From positions 434,001 to 498,000 of the forward strand of contig NZ_JASHJI010000002.1 of the NCBI RefSeq assembly GCF_030733265.1: DNA of 64,000 nucleotides, written 5' to 3'. Of this stretch, positions 25,622-33,913 are shown piece after piece. How positions within the stretch are numbered: the first letter of the stretch is position 1; each line of letters begins with the position of its first letter. Below the pieces are notes generated by a model that worked only from the letters and a program-made list of their open reading frames with translations, made no database searches and was not told the DNA's origin. The translations under genes and the position numbers were made by a program. The stretch is from Roseibium sp. MMSF_3412 (GTDB lineage Bacteria > Pseudomonadota > Alphaproteobacteria > Rhizobiales > Stappiaceae).

Positions 25622-26089
25622 CTAGGAAATATGCCGAAGCTTTTTGGGGATCAGATTGGCACCCTGACTGTCCGCAAGGTTGAGAAGCAAGGTGCTGAGC
25701 TCGGGTTCCGACACCAGTTTCGCTGCCTTCTTGGCCGGGAACCATTGGCGCGATCGTTGGTCGCGTTCCTTCCAGTTCTTCTTTAGTTTCTCGACAACCA
25801 ACGGAAACACCAACACCTTGCAGCGGCAGCTCTCGCCACGCGGCAAAAGCTTTACGTAGTGGTAGCTTCCGATCGGCTTTGCGCGAATCTTGCCGAGAGC
25901 GCCTGCCTCCTCGCAGGCCTCGATCCTTGCGGTTTCCCAGGGCGTTTTGCCTTTCATCAGCCATCCTTTGGGAATGACCCAACGCCGCGTCTCACGGGAC
26001 GTGATCAGCAAGACACGGGGCTTACCGGAATTCCAACGCAAGGGAAGCGCAGCTGTCTGCGGAATGACAAGTTCGGCAACGGTGGACAT
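25622..26089 (-). CDS. NUDIX hydrolase, DIPP-like
   Basis: A 155-residue NUDIX protein. The box is slightly degenerate: G42 ... I56-E57-A-C-E60-E61-A-G63, with the catalytic Glu residues kept. PKGW before the box is typical of diadenosine/diphosphoinositol polyphosphate hydrolases. The basic C-terminus (KKLKKNWKERDQRSRQW) fits a polyanionic substrate. It is 58 bp upstream of the transporter operon on the same strand and may be co-transcribed with it, but a functional link is not evident. Confidence 0.85.
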   Translation of the reverse strand: MSTVAELVIPQTAALPLRWNSGKPRVLLITSRETRRWVIPKGWLMKGKTPWETARIEACEEAGALGKIRAKPIGSYHYVKLLPRGESCRCKVLVFPLVVEKLKKNWKERDQRSRQWFPAKKAAKLVSEPELSTLLLNLADSQGANLIPKKLRHIS

Positions 26090-26407
26090 TAATTATGATT
26101 ACCTTGTTATCGGGAGATTATCAGCACCAGCTCGATGAAAAAGCAATAATTTTTGTCCAAATTATTGAGGAATTTACGTAATTTTTGTTAGAAGGCGAAA
26201 GGAACACAATTCAAATCGACCGCTGAATCGGCACCCTGCTCAGGGTTGTCCGCCATGTGCGGGGACGCCGCGACGGGCGCAGAAAACGACCGTTTTTGGC
26301 CGATTTCCGGTACGCGAAAACCGATCCAGGAAAACCCTGCGTCATGACCGGCTGCATTCAATTGTCGAGCGGGCTCCGCGAAGGGACGTTCGCCCTCCAC
26401 GCAATCG
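26090..26407. other. Intergenic region, no gene seen
   Basis: About 320 bp. The left 110 bp are A/T-rich and should hold the NUDIX promoter. The rest has no feature I can support. Confidence 0.55.
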
Positions 26408-27394
26408 TCAGTCTTTTTCGATCCCGAAGCGTTTTCTGTATTCCGACGGTGACACACCGAGAATGCGTTGCATGGCGCGTCGCAAACGCTCGTCATCTTC
26501 AAACCCGGTTCGGTGCGCGATCGTGGCGACGGGAAGTGAGGTGTCTTCGAGCAAGTCACGCGCAGCGGCCACGCGAAACAGTTCAATGGTTTTGGCAGGG
26601 GTTCGCCCGGTCGTCTTCCGATAAACCCTGGTAAAATTGCGTTCGCTCATGCCGACTTGCTCAGCCAGCCGGTCGACACGCAAATCCCGAGCGAGATTAT
26701 CGCCGATCCAGGTGTGCAGGGCATCGAACCGGCCGCTGGCATCATTGGTCTGACTGAGAAGCGCGGAACTGAACTGAGACTGGCCTCCGGAGCGGAGCAT
26801 ATACATGACCAGTGTCTGTGCCAGGCGAACGGCAACCTTCCGGCCCGAGTCTTCCGCCACCATGGCAAGAGCCATATCGATGCCCGCAGTAACGCCTGCC
26901 GACGTCCAGACATCGCCATCCTTTACGAACATGCGATCGGGTTCGACCTTCACGCTTGGATGCTGGCTGGCGAGATCGTCGCAGGAATACCAATGCGTGA
27001 CGGCCCGGCGACCATCCAGCAAACCGCCTGCCGCGAGAACGAAGGCGCCTGTGCAGACAGAGCCTATTCGCGCCGCTTGATCGGCCAATAGAACGGTCTC
27101 TTGCAAAAGTTTCAAATCTTGCGACGCCGCTCGCGCACCCCAGCCGCCTGAAATCAGGAGAGTATGGAGTGCTCTGCCCCGCAATCGTTCCAAAGGTTCC
27201 GTAAGCAGCGCAACCCCCGTGTCCATCAGTTGCGTTCCGCCTTCGGCGGACGCAAGAACGATTTCGTAGTCTTCGCCTCCACATATTTTTGCATCGGAAA
27301 AAACCTGCATAGGTCCGGTGATGTCCAGCAACTTGGCGTCTGGAAACACGACGAGAACAACAATTGGGCGCGATTCGGCGGAAAACGAGGGCAT
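26408..27394 (-). CDS. GlxA-family transcriptional regulator (DJ-1/PfpI plus AraC HTH)
   Basis: A 328-residue regulator. The N-terminal DJ-1/PfpI-like domain (about 10-190) has the nucleophile-elbow cysteine Cys114 in GSVCTGAFVL. The C-terminal AraC/XylS domain (about 225-325) has RLAEQVGMSERNFTRVYRKT and TIAHRTGFEDDERLRRAM. Relatives respond to small nitrogenous metabolites such as choline breakdown products or arginine. The target is unknown; no gene divergent from it is close. Confidence 0.9.
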   Translation of the reverse strand: MPSFSAESRPIVVLVVFPDAKLLDITGPMQVFSDAKICGGEDYEIVLASAEGGTQLMDTGVALLTEPLERLRGRALHTLLISGGWGARAASQDLKLLQETVLLADQAARIGSVCTGAFVLAAGGLLDGRRAVTHWYSCDDLASQHPSVKVEPDRMFVKDGDVWTSAGVTAGIDMALAMVAEDSGRKVAVRLAQTLVMYMLRSGGQSQFSSALLSQTNDASGRFDALHTWIGDNLARDLRVDRLAEQVGMSERNFTRVYRKTTGRTPAKTIELFRVAAARDLLEDTSLPVATIAHRTGFEDDERLRRAMQRILGVSPSEYRKRFGIEKD

Positions 27395-27657
27395 GTTGTC
27401 GGTTTTGCCAAATTATTAACTGTTAGTCTATCCGGGATCGGAGGCGAATAAATGCTCAATAGTGTTTTTGAATGCGCAGTATTCACATCACTGCGCAAAC
27501 CTAAAACTGCGCACTAAACAAACCAGGGAAAGTAATTTCAATAAATCTGGAAACTGAAATTTGGAATTAGTGCATTTCCACGCGGTATTCCTTCAAATCC
27601 GATCATCGGAACCGGACTTCCAAATTTTCGCAACAAATCAATTAGGGGTGAAATTCA

Positions 27658-28425
27658 ATGCAGAAACGACTTCTGGCTGCCGCGGTCGCAATCATGGTGC
27701 CGGCAACATCTTTCGCAGCGCCTGTTGACCTTTCTGGCTGGACCGAAAACGGCAGGCCAAACAATGGTGCTGGGACATGGACAGTTCAGGGCACGAACAA
27801 TGACTCTGTTCTCCAATCGAGAAACGGCAATCCCACCGTGTTCTTTGACCCGACGGCCAACGCGCAAGGGACCGCGCTTTCAGGCAGCATCAAGGTCGAG
27901 ACGACGAGTGACAATGACTTCATTGGCTTCGTGCTTGGATATCAAAACAATGAAATCAACAGCACCAATGCGGATTTCTGGCTCATCGACTGGAAACAGG
28001 GAGACCAGAGCCCGGCTGTAGATGGATTGGCCTTGAGCCATGTGACCGGCGACCTGACAGGCACAACTGGCGGAAGTTTTGGCGGCTGGTGGAACCACGT
28101 TGCACCGATTAACGAAGTTCAACGAGCCACAAGTCTTGGCAGCACCGGCTGGAACGACAATCAGGAATACATTTTCGATATTGTTTTCACGTCTTCGCTT
28201 ATCCAGGTGAAAGTCGATGGCCAGACCGAACTGAGTTACGCGGGAAACTTTACCGACGGCTCATTTGGTTTCTACAACTTTTCCCAGGCACAGGTTCGAT
28301 ACGCCGGGATAACGCAGGATGTTGTTCCTCCGACAGCTGTCCCGTTGCCGGCAGCCTTGCCATTGCTTGCCGGTGGGTTGGGTATTCTTGGCCTGGCCGG
28401 CTGGCGCCGGCGCAAATCGATCTGA
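27658..28425 (+). CDS. VPLPA-CTERM protein with thrombospondin-type-3-like domain
   Basis: A 255-residue exported protein. The signal peptide is MQKRLLAAAVAIMVPATSFA. The central domain (about 60-210) contains DFIGFVLGYQNNE, DFWLIDWKQGDQ and GSFGFYNFSQAQVRYAGI, which resemble the lectin-like thrombospondin C-terminal fold. The tail AVPLPAALPLLAGGLGILGLAG with WRRRKS is a VPLPA-CTERM sorting signal. AGGGG precedes the ATG. It is transcribed alone and ends in a strong terminator. Likely role: surface or matrix protein, possibly glycan-binding. Confidence 0.85.
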   Translation: MQKRLLAAAVAIMVPATSFAAPVDLSGWTENGRPNNGAGTWTVQGTNNDSVLQSRNGNPTVFFDPTANAQGTALSGSIKVETTSDNDFIGFVLGYQNNEINSTNADFWLIDWKQGDQSPAVDGLALSHVTGDLTGTTGGSFGGWWNHVAPINEVQRATSLGSTGWNDNQEYIFDIVFTSSLIQVKVDGQTELSYAGNFTDGSFGFYNFSQAQVRYAGITQDVVPPTAVPLPAALPLLAGGLGILGLAGWRRRKSI

Positions 28426-28451
28426 CTTCGGCCCCATTCTTCGACCATGAA

Positions 28452-28475
28452 GGCGGCTTGCGAGCCGCCTTTTTC
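28452..28475 (+). terminator. Rho-independent terminator after the second VPLPA-CTERM gene
   Basis: Stem GGCGGCT / AGCCGCC with a four-base loop and a run of five T. Confidence 0.9.
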
Positions 28476-28598
28476 ATGTTGGCTGTCCTAAGGGCTACCT
28501 CCGGATTTCCTGTTAATCGGGCGGTGGAAAACCGGGCGCGGCGCGATAGCTCGCAAGCCGCGTTGCACGACCGCTTCCCTTTACGGCATGGGCCCGTC

Positions 28599-31500
28599 TC
28601 ACAAATCCACCACCACCACGCCGCCAGCCTCTGCCGCGCGGGACTGGCACAGGATGACTGCGTCTTCGCGCTGTTTCTTCGAAAGCACGAAATCGCGATG
28701 CTCGACCGCACCAGAGACGAGACCGCATTTGCAGACGCCGCAAATGCCGTCGGAGCATTTGATGTCGATAGCGATGCCATTCTCGGCGAGGACGTCCGTG
28801 GCGGATTTCTCCGCCGGGATGTCAAGCTCACGGCCCGAGCGGGCAAGCTTGAGCGTGAAGGGGTGGTTCACGTAGTCGGGAACGTCCGGCACGTTGAAAT
28901 ATTCGACATGGCGTTCGTCCTCGGTGAAGCCGGCACGCTCCGCCGCCTCCATAACGGAGGTCATGTACCGGTCCGGACCGCAGGCATAGACATGACTGCC
29001 ATCTTTGTATCCGCCAAGGACTTCGTCGAGATCGGCACGGGTTCCCTGATCGCTGAAATAGAGCCGCACGTGGTCACGCCAGCCGAACGCTGCCAGATCG
29101 TCCAGAAATCCGGCATCGGCCTTGCGGCTGCACGAGTAGTGCAGCTCGAAATCCGCGCCCCTGGCATGAAGTTCATGCGCCATCGCAATCATCGGCGTGA
29201 CGCCGATGCCGCCGCCCATCAGGTAGGTTTTTGTCGCCCCGTCAGAGAGCGGGAAATGGTTGATCGGCTTGGAAATGAAAATCTTGCGGCCCTGTGTGAA
29301 AATCCGGTGGAGCAGCTTGGAGCCGCCCCGGCCTTCGTCTTCCCGCAGGACCGCGATCTGGTAGCGGCTGCGATCAGCCGGGTCGCCTGAGAGCGAATAC
29401 TGGCGCAGGAATTCCGGCGCGACCACGATATCGAGATGGGCACCCGCCTGCCATTCCGGAAGCGGCGACCCGTCCAGCGCGGCGAACTCGTATTTGGTGA
29501 CACCGCCTGTCATCTGCTCGGCCGTGACGATCTCCACCCGGATGACGGGAGCATCGCCGGAGATGGTGTATTCATGGGCGAGCCCGTCCGTTTCGCCCCG
29601 CTCAAGCCGCGCCTTGTATTCCTTCGCCGTGATCAGTGCCTGATAGGCCTCGATGCCTTTCTCCCGGTCCATCGGGAAGGGAAACGGCCAGGGATGCGGG
29701 GCCAGGTTCGCCGGATAGACAGCCAGTGTCTGGTCCTCGTATTTCAGGTCGAGGTCCTTTTGCAGACCGCGCGCGTTGACCGGCTGTTTCGCAGCCCTGT
29801 AGGCGCCGTCTTCGTCCAGTTCGATATCCCACCACCATTTCTTGACAGGATTGCGCTCGCCGTGGCCCGCCATATCGTCAAGCTTCGCCAGAAGCGGCGC
29901 GGCCTTGGGCACATGCATCGCCGCCCAGCGGAACGGCGCTTCGGCGAAGATCCCCTCCAGGTTCCAAGGGCAGGTCTTCATGCAGCGCCCGCACATGGCG
30001 CCGCCTTCATTGGTGATCCGGTAGGTCGTGCACTTCTGGCTGTCCGACTTCCAGATCTCGTAGCCGTTGAACATCAGTTTCGGTCCGGCCGTGATCGCCC
30101 CGGCCGGGCATTCGCGCGCGCATTTGTTGCAAGCTTCGCAAAAGGCCTGCAGGCCGAAGGAAATCGGCTTGTCGTGGGCAAGCGGCATTGTCGTCGTGAC
30201 AGCACCGGATTTCAGGCGCGGGCCCAGAAACGGGTTGAGGATCACCTCACCGATGCGGCTGACCTCGCCAAGACCGGAGAGCAGCAGCAGCGGCGGTTGC
30301 AGAACTTCACCGTCCAGCACCGTGTGCGCCTTCGCCGCGTAGCCGAGATTGCGGATCTGCTTGGCAACGATGCTCCCCAGAATGGCAAAGCGCAGATAGG
30401 CGCGCATCGACTGGGAAACGGCGATCCAGTCGTCTCCCGACGCCCCCTCCATCGTCTCGAAGCCCTGGTCGACCACCATGGATACCGCCTGGTCATGCGG
30501 CGGGTCGAGCGGCGCACCGGTGGCGTCGTGCGAATACCAGGCCCAGTCCGGACAGCGCGACATGCCGGCTGCATCAATGCCCAGGAAATAGGACATGGCC
30601 TTGAGATTGTCCGCGTTGCTTTGCGGGTCGGAGGTTGTAACGGCGATCTCCGGTTCCGGCTCACCGTCCTGAAGCAGCACGAAGGCCCCAAGCGCACGCC
30701 GTTGCGCCATCGACGGGGCGGATTTGCGTGCATAATAGCCGTTTGTGGCCGCCTGCTGGTTCTTCTTGCCCATGTCGCCGAACTGGGAACGGGCGAACAT
30801 GTCTGTGCGCTTGGGCACCCGGGCAATGCGCGCTTCATCGAAATAGGTGGTCGGCGTCTCGACCCTTTTCAGTTTTTCGAACGGGTGCGGCCCGTCGACG
30901 AAACGGCGGTTCTGGAAGGGATCGAGCGTCTGCGCGCTCTTGGCTGTGCGGTAACCGAAACGCCAGGCAAGGCCATTCGTGACCGAACGCGGCTGGTCGG
31001 CCAGCGGCACCAGTGGCCGGTCGTGGCCAATCTCGAACTCCGTCGTGACCGCCGCAATCGAAAAGCCGGTACCGATATAGGGGTTGCTCAGCCCCTCTTT
31101 CTCGGGCGTTGCGAGCCCTGCGGCGACCGCCAGCCGGTTGAGATCGACATCAGACGAGGAATGTCCGTGGGCACGAGCGTCGTATCCGAGCAGCCGGATA
31201 TATTGCGCAAGCACGACGGCAATCTCCATTGCTCTGAGCGCCGACCGGTGCGCACCTGCACCCGTGAGCCAGTCCTCACCCGGTTCCCCGTGCCGGACGG
31301 AGCGCGGTGTCTGGACGACGAAAACCAGCGCGTGCCGGTGAGTGCCGATCCCCTTGGGCGGGGCGTTCATGGCATCGCGCAGATCCGCCATGATCATGTC
31401 GATGCCTGAGGCCAGCGTCTTGGTCTGGGTCGTGCGCAGCTTCTCCGCCAGCCGGTCGATATCCGGATTGCGGAAGGGGACATCGAGCATCATTGCGGGC

Positions 31501-31811
31501 AAAAGGGCGCAGGCGCCGATCATGGAGGCGTCGGAAAAGTAGCCGAAGCCCTTCAGATGGTCCGCCCGCTCCTGCGGATCCACCGGAACATCGGCCCGCG
31601 CCGGGTTGACGATACCGTCCCGGATCGCGTCGAGCATTGCCTGGGACTCGCTCATCGCATTGATGATATTCTCAGGGTTCGCGTCCTTGAAGGCCATCTG
31701 ACTGAAGTTCGGGACCGTGCCCAGATCCGGCAGTTCCGCGACGCGCGCAAGACGCTCCAGCGGAAACGGACCCAGATGCGCGGGACGCGACTTGTCAGAA
31801 AACAGCTTCAT
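28599..31811 (-). CDS. rdhA: Self-sufficient catabolic reductive dehalogenase (BhbA/NpRdhA type)
   Basis: A 1070-residue cytosolic fusion. There is no Tat signal, unlike respiratory RdhA. Residues about 80-545 form the cobalamin-binding core; the two halves (about 90-290 and 400-550) look like a degenerate internal duplication of the same fold. Tyr426 in WAWYSHD has the number and setting of the catalytic Tyr426 of Nitratireductor NpRdhA. Two 4Fe-4S clusters use Cys558, 561, 564, 568 and Cys594, 607, 610, 614. After a linker, an FMN/NAD(P)H reductase (R803-x-Y805-S806, GGGIGVTP 866-873) and a plant-type 2Fe-2S domain (Cys1019, 1024, 1027, 1055) complete the electron chain. Relatives remove ortho-bromine or iodine from hydroxybenzoates or phenols. 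MarR and TRAP genes adjoin; substrate inferred. Confidence 0.92.
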   Translation of the reverse strand: MKLFSDKSRPAHLGPFPLERLARVAELPDLGTVPNFSQMAFKDANPENIINAMSESQAMLDAIRDGIVNPARADVPVDPQERADHLKGFGYFSDASMIGACALLPAMMLDVPFRNPDIDRLAEKLRTTQTKTLASGIDMIMADLRDAMNAPPKGIGTHRHALVFVVQTPRSVRHGEPGEDWLTGAGAHRSALRAMEIAVVLAQYIRLLGYDARAHGHSSSDVDLNRLAVAAGLATPEKEGLSNPYIGTGFSIAAVTTEFEIGHDRPLVPLADQPRSVTNGLAWRFGYRTAKSAQTLDPFQNRRFVDGPHPFEKLKRVETPTTYFDEARIARVPKRTDMFARSQFGDMGKKNQQAATNGYYARKSAPSMAQRRALGAFVLLQDGEPEPEIAVTTSDPQSNADNLKAMSYFLGIDAAGMSRCPDWAWYSHDATGAPLDPPHDQAVSMVVDQGFETMEGASGDDWIAVSQSMRAYLRFAILGSIVAKQIRNLGYAAKAHTVLDGEVLQPPLLLLSGLGEVSRIGEVILNPFLGPRLKSGAVTTTMPLAHDKPISFGLQAFCEACNKCARECPAGAITAGPKLMFNGYEIWKSDSQKCTTYRITNEGGAMCGRCMKTCPWNLEGIFAEAPFRWAAMHVPKAAPLLAKLDDMAGHGERNPVKKWWWDIELDEDGAYRAAKQPVNARGLQKDLDLKYEDQTLAVYPANLAPHPWPFPFPMDREKGIEAYQALITAKEYKARLERGETDGLAHEYTISGDAPVIRVEIVTAEQMTGGVTKYEFAALDGSPLPEWQAGAHLDIVVAPEFLRQYSLSGDPADRSRYQIAVLREDEGRGGSKLLHRIFTQGRKIFISKPINHFPLSDGATKTYLMGGGIGVTPMIAMAHELHARGADFELHYSCSRKADAGFLDDLAAFGWRDHVRLYFSDQGTRADLDEVLGGYKDGSHVYACGPDRYMTSVMEAAERAGFTEDERHVEYFNVPDVPDYVNHPFTLKLARSGRELDIPAEKSATDVLAENGIAIDIKCSDGICGVCKCGLVSGAVEHRDFVLSKKQREDAVILCQSRAAEAGGVVVVDL

Positions 31812-31833
31812 GGCTCGCGCCCCTCTCCCGCGC

Positions 31834-32283
31834 TCACAGGCGCATCAGTTGAACCTTTTCCCCCTCGGTCAGGGCGTCGATCGTCGCCATGAAATTCTCA
31901 TAGAGACCATGATCTATTTTGCCGGCAAAATGATCGTTGAGATCGCGTACGATCACGTGGCAGGTTTTCAGCTTTTCATGACCCAATGCGGTGAGTGCCA
32001 GTTCAGTGTAACGTTTGTCGTCATTGGGTGAGGTACGCTCGACAAGCCCGCGTTCCTCCATGGTTTTCAGAAGGCGTGAAATGGCCGGGCGGGCAATGCC
32101 AATATATTCCGCAAGCGTCGACGGCGTGTTGACGTTCTCCAGTCCGACACCGCACAGGACGCACCACATCAACCGGGTGATGCCGTGTTCGGACAGCCGT
32201 TTTTCAAGCCGCGCCTCCATGATCCTTGCCAAACGGGTTACCTTGAATCCGATCCGGTTGTGCAGCCGGTACCCTTCTGCCAT
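31834..32283 (-). CDS. MarR-family transcriptional regulator of the dehalogenase locus
   Basis: A 149-residue MarR protein with the winged helix at about 55-110 (TLAEYIGIARPAISRLLKTM, ERGLVERTSPNDDKRY). The start is placed at ATG 32283, preceded by GAGGA; the open frame extends to an ATG at 32325 without a ribosome-binding site. It is 22 bp upstream of rdhA on the same strand and divergent from the TRAP genes. It probably senses the halogenated aromatic substrate or its product and controls both sides. Confidence 0.9.
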   Translation of the reverse strand: MAEGYRLHNRIGFKVTRLARIMEARLEKRLSEHGITRLMWCVLCGVGLENVNTPSTLAEYIGIARPAISRLLKTMEERGLVERTSPNDDKRYTELALTALGHEKLKTCHVIVRDLNDHFAGKIDHGLYENFMATIDALTEGEKVQLMRL

Positions 32284-32337
32284 TCCAATCCTCGCCGACA
32301 AAGCGGTTGACTCGCTATCCACCATATTTTCTTATGC

Positions 32338-32367
32338 AATTAACAATGATAATTAATCAGGTTAATT
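32338..32367. promoter_or_regulatory. Candidate MarR operator between rdhA-side and TRAP genes
   Basis: Inverted repeat AATTAAC (32338-32344) and GTTAATT (32361-32367) with an A/T-rich 16-base centre. It lies about 30 bp before the TRAP binding-protein start. Its role as the site of the adjacent MarR protein is inferred. Confidence 0.55.
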
Positions 32368-32398
32368 ACTGAGATATCAGTTTCGGGAGGGAGAGACA

Positions 32399-33415
32399 AT
32401 GAAAATGAATATTCAAGGTCTGCGGACGAAACTGTCTGCCGCGATGGCGTGCGCCGCTGTCGCGCTTGCCATGCATCCGGCGATGGCCGAGGAACTGAAA
32501 ATCGCGCATTTCATGCCGTCCATGCATCCGATGGACCGGGGTGTCATGACACCGCTGGCAGAGGAAATGGCCCAGGCGACCAACGGCGAAATCACCATGC
32601 GGATCTACCCTTCCGGCGAACTCGGCAAGGGCCCGGTCCAGCAATACAAGCGGGTTGTCACGGGCGTTGCCGATATCGTCTTCGGCATTCCGGAATATAC
32701 CCCTGCGCAATTCACCAAGACCGGGCTGGTGCACATTCCCGGACTGTTCGCCAACGGCACCGACGCGACCAACGCACTCTGGGACAATATCGGATTGATC
32801 GAGGACGAGTTCGCGAAGGCGAAACTTCTCGGACTCTGGGCGAACAATCCGTCTGTGCTGATCACGCGCGAAAAGCCTGTCCATACCGTGGCGGACATGG
32901 AAGGCATGAAGATCAGAACGCCAAATCCCGTCATGGCGGCGCTCGTTGAGGGCTGGGGCGGCATTCCGGTGTCGATGCCGGTTCCCGATGTCTACAACGC
33001 CATGAACACCGGCGTCATCGACGCGGTCATGATCGGTCCGTCCGGCATCCGGTCCTACAAGCTCAACGAAACCGGCAAATTTGTCACCACGAACATTCCT
33101 TCCGCCGTCGATAGCTTTTATCTCCTGATGAACAGGTCGAGCTGGGACAGTCTTTCCGCAGAGAACAAGGAGAAGCTCACCGAGTTGACGGGACGCGGGC
33201 TCAGCCTGCGCGGTGCCAAAGCCTTTTACGAAGCCGGCCAGGCCGGGCTGAAACTGGCATCCGACAGCGGTCTTGAACTGATCGAGATCACGCCGGAAGC
33301 CGAAGCTGAATTCAGGGAAAAGATGGCACCGTCACTGACCAAGGTAATCGATGAAAAGGGCAAGCAGTCCGGAAGCGACGCGCATGCGATCGTCAAGGCG
33401 TTCGGTGGCCGGTAA
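32399..33415 (+). CDS. dctP: TRAP transporter substrate-binding protein DctP
   Basis: A 338-residue periplasmic binding protein. The signal peptide ends at HPAMA (residue 30). The organic-acid-binding Arg173 is in MKIRTPNPV. GTPL-type spacing and the PVPDVYNAMNTGVIDAV stretch are characteristic of the DctP family, whose ligands are mostly carboxylates. GGGAGGGAGA precedes the ATG; an alternative ATG lies two codons later. The position next to the reductive dehalogenase suggests a halogenated aromatic carboxylate as ligand, which is inference. Confidence 0.93.
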   Translation: MKMNIQGLRTKLSAAMACAAVALAMHPAMAEELKIAHFMPSMHPMDRGVMTPLAEEMAQATNGEITMRIYPSGELGKGPVQQYKRVVTGVADIVFGIPEYTPAQFTKTGLVHIPGLFANGTDATNALWDNIGLIEDEFAKAKLLGLWANNPSVLITREKPVHTVADMEGMKIRTPNPVMAALVEGWGGIPVSMPVPDVYNAMNTGVIDAVMIGPSGIRSYKLNETGKFVTTNIPSAVDSFYLLMNRSSWDSLSAENKEKLTELTGRGLSLRGAKAFYEAGQAGLKLASDSGLELIEITPEAEAEFREKMAPSLTKVIDEKGKQSGSDAHAIVKAFGGR

Positions 33416-33418
33416 CCC

Positions 33419-33913
33419 GTGACTTCCCCTCTTCCCGAGGACACCAGCGCGCGCTCGACTGACTGGCGCAAGCGGGTCGAAGTCCCGTTTGTAATTGCAG
33501 GCGCGGTGCTCGTGTTTGTGCTCATGGGTCTTTCCGTCGCCGATGCCTTCCTGCGTTCGGTGATCAACAGCCCGATCTTCGGAGCGAACGACTATGCCCA
33601 GATTATCCTGTCTTTCATCGTTGCGGTCAGTTTCCCACTGTGCGTGCTGTCCGGCCGGCTGATCGCAATCGACACACTGTTGCGGTACTTCCCCGGCAAG
33701 CTGCAGGTGTTTCTCGACTGGGCCTCTTCGCTGCTTGGGGTCGTCATGCTCGCCTATCTTGCCTGGCGGGCATTTTTCAATGCGCTTGAGGCGGCGTCCT
33801 TCGGTGAGACAACCTTGCTGCTGCAACTTCCCTATGCACCGTCCTATTACGCGGTTGCCCTGGGCTGTGGTCTTTCCGCCATGGTTCTCCTTCTGGAAAG
33901 ACTGGCGAAATGA
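33419..33913 (+). CDS. dctQ: TRAP transporter small membrane subunit DctQ
   Basis: A 164-residue protein with four predicted helices and the family segment NDYAQIILSFIVAVSFP. It begins with GTG three bases after the dctP stop and overlaps dctM by four bases (ATGA), so the three genes are tightly coupled. It bridges the binding protein and the DctM channel. Confidence 0.92.
   Translation: MTSPLPEDTSARSTDWRKRVEVPFVIAGAVLVFVLMGLSVADAFLRSVINSPIFGANDYAQIILSFIVAVSFPLCVLSGRLIAIDTLLRYFPGKLQVFLDWASSLLGVVMLAYLAWRAFFNALEAASFGETTLLLQLPYAPSYYAVALGCGLSAMVLLLERLAK

Noticed and set aside
29436-31409. Long open frame on the plus strand opposite the reductive dehalogenase
   Set aside because: It lies wholly within rdhA on the other strand, is rich in Arg/Gly/His typical of antisense frames in GC-rich DNA, and has no motif or ribosome-binding site.
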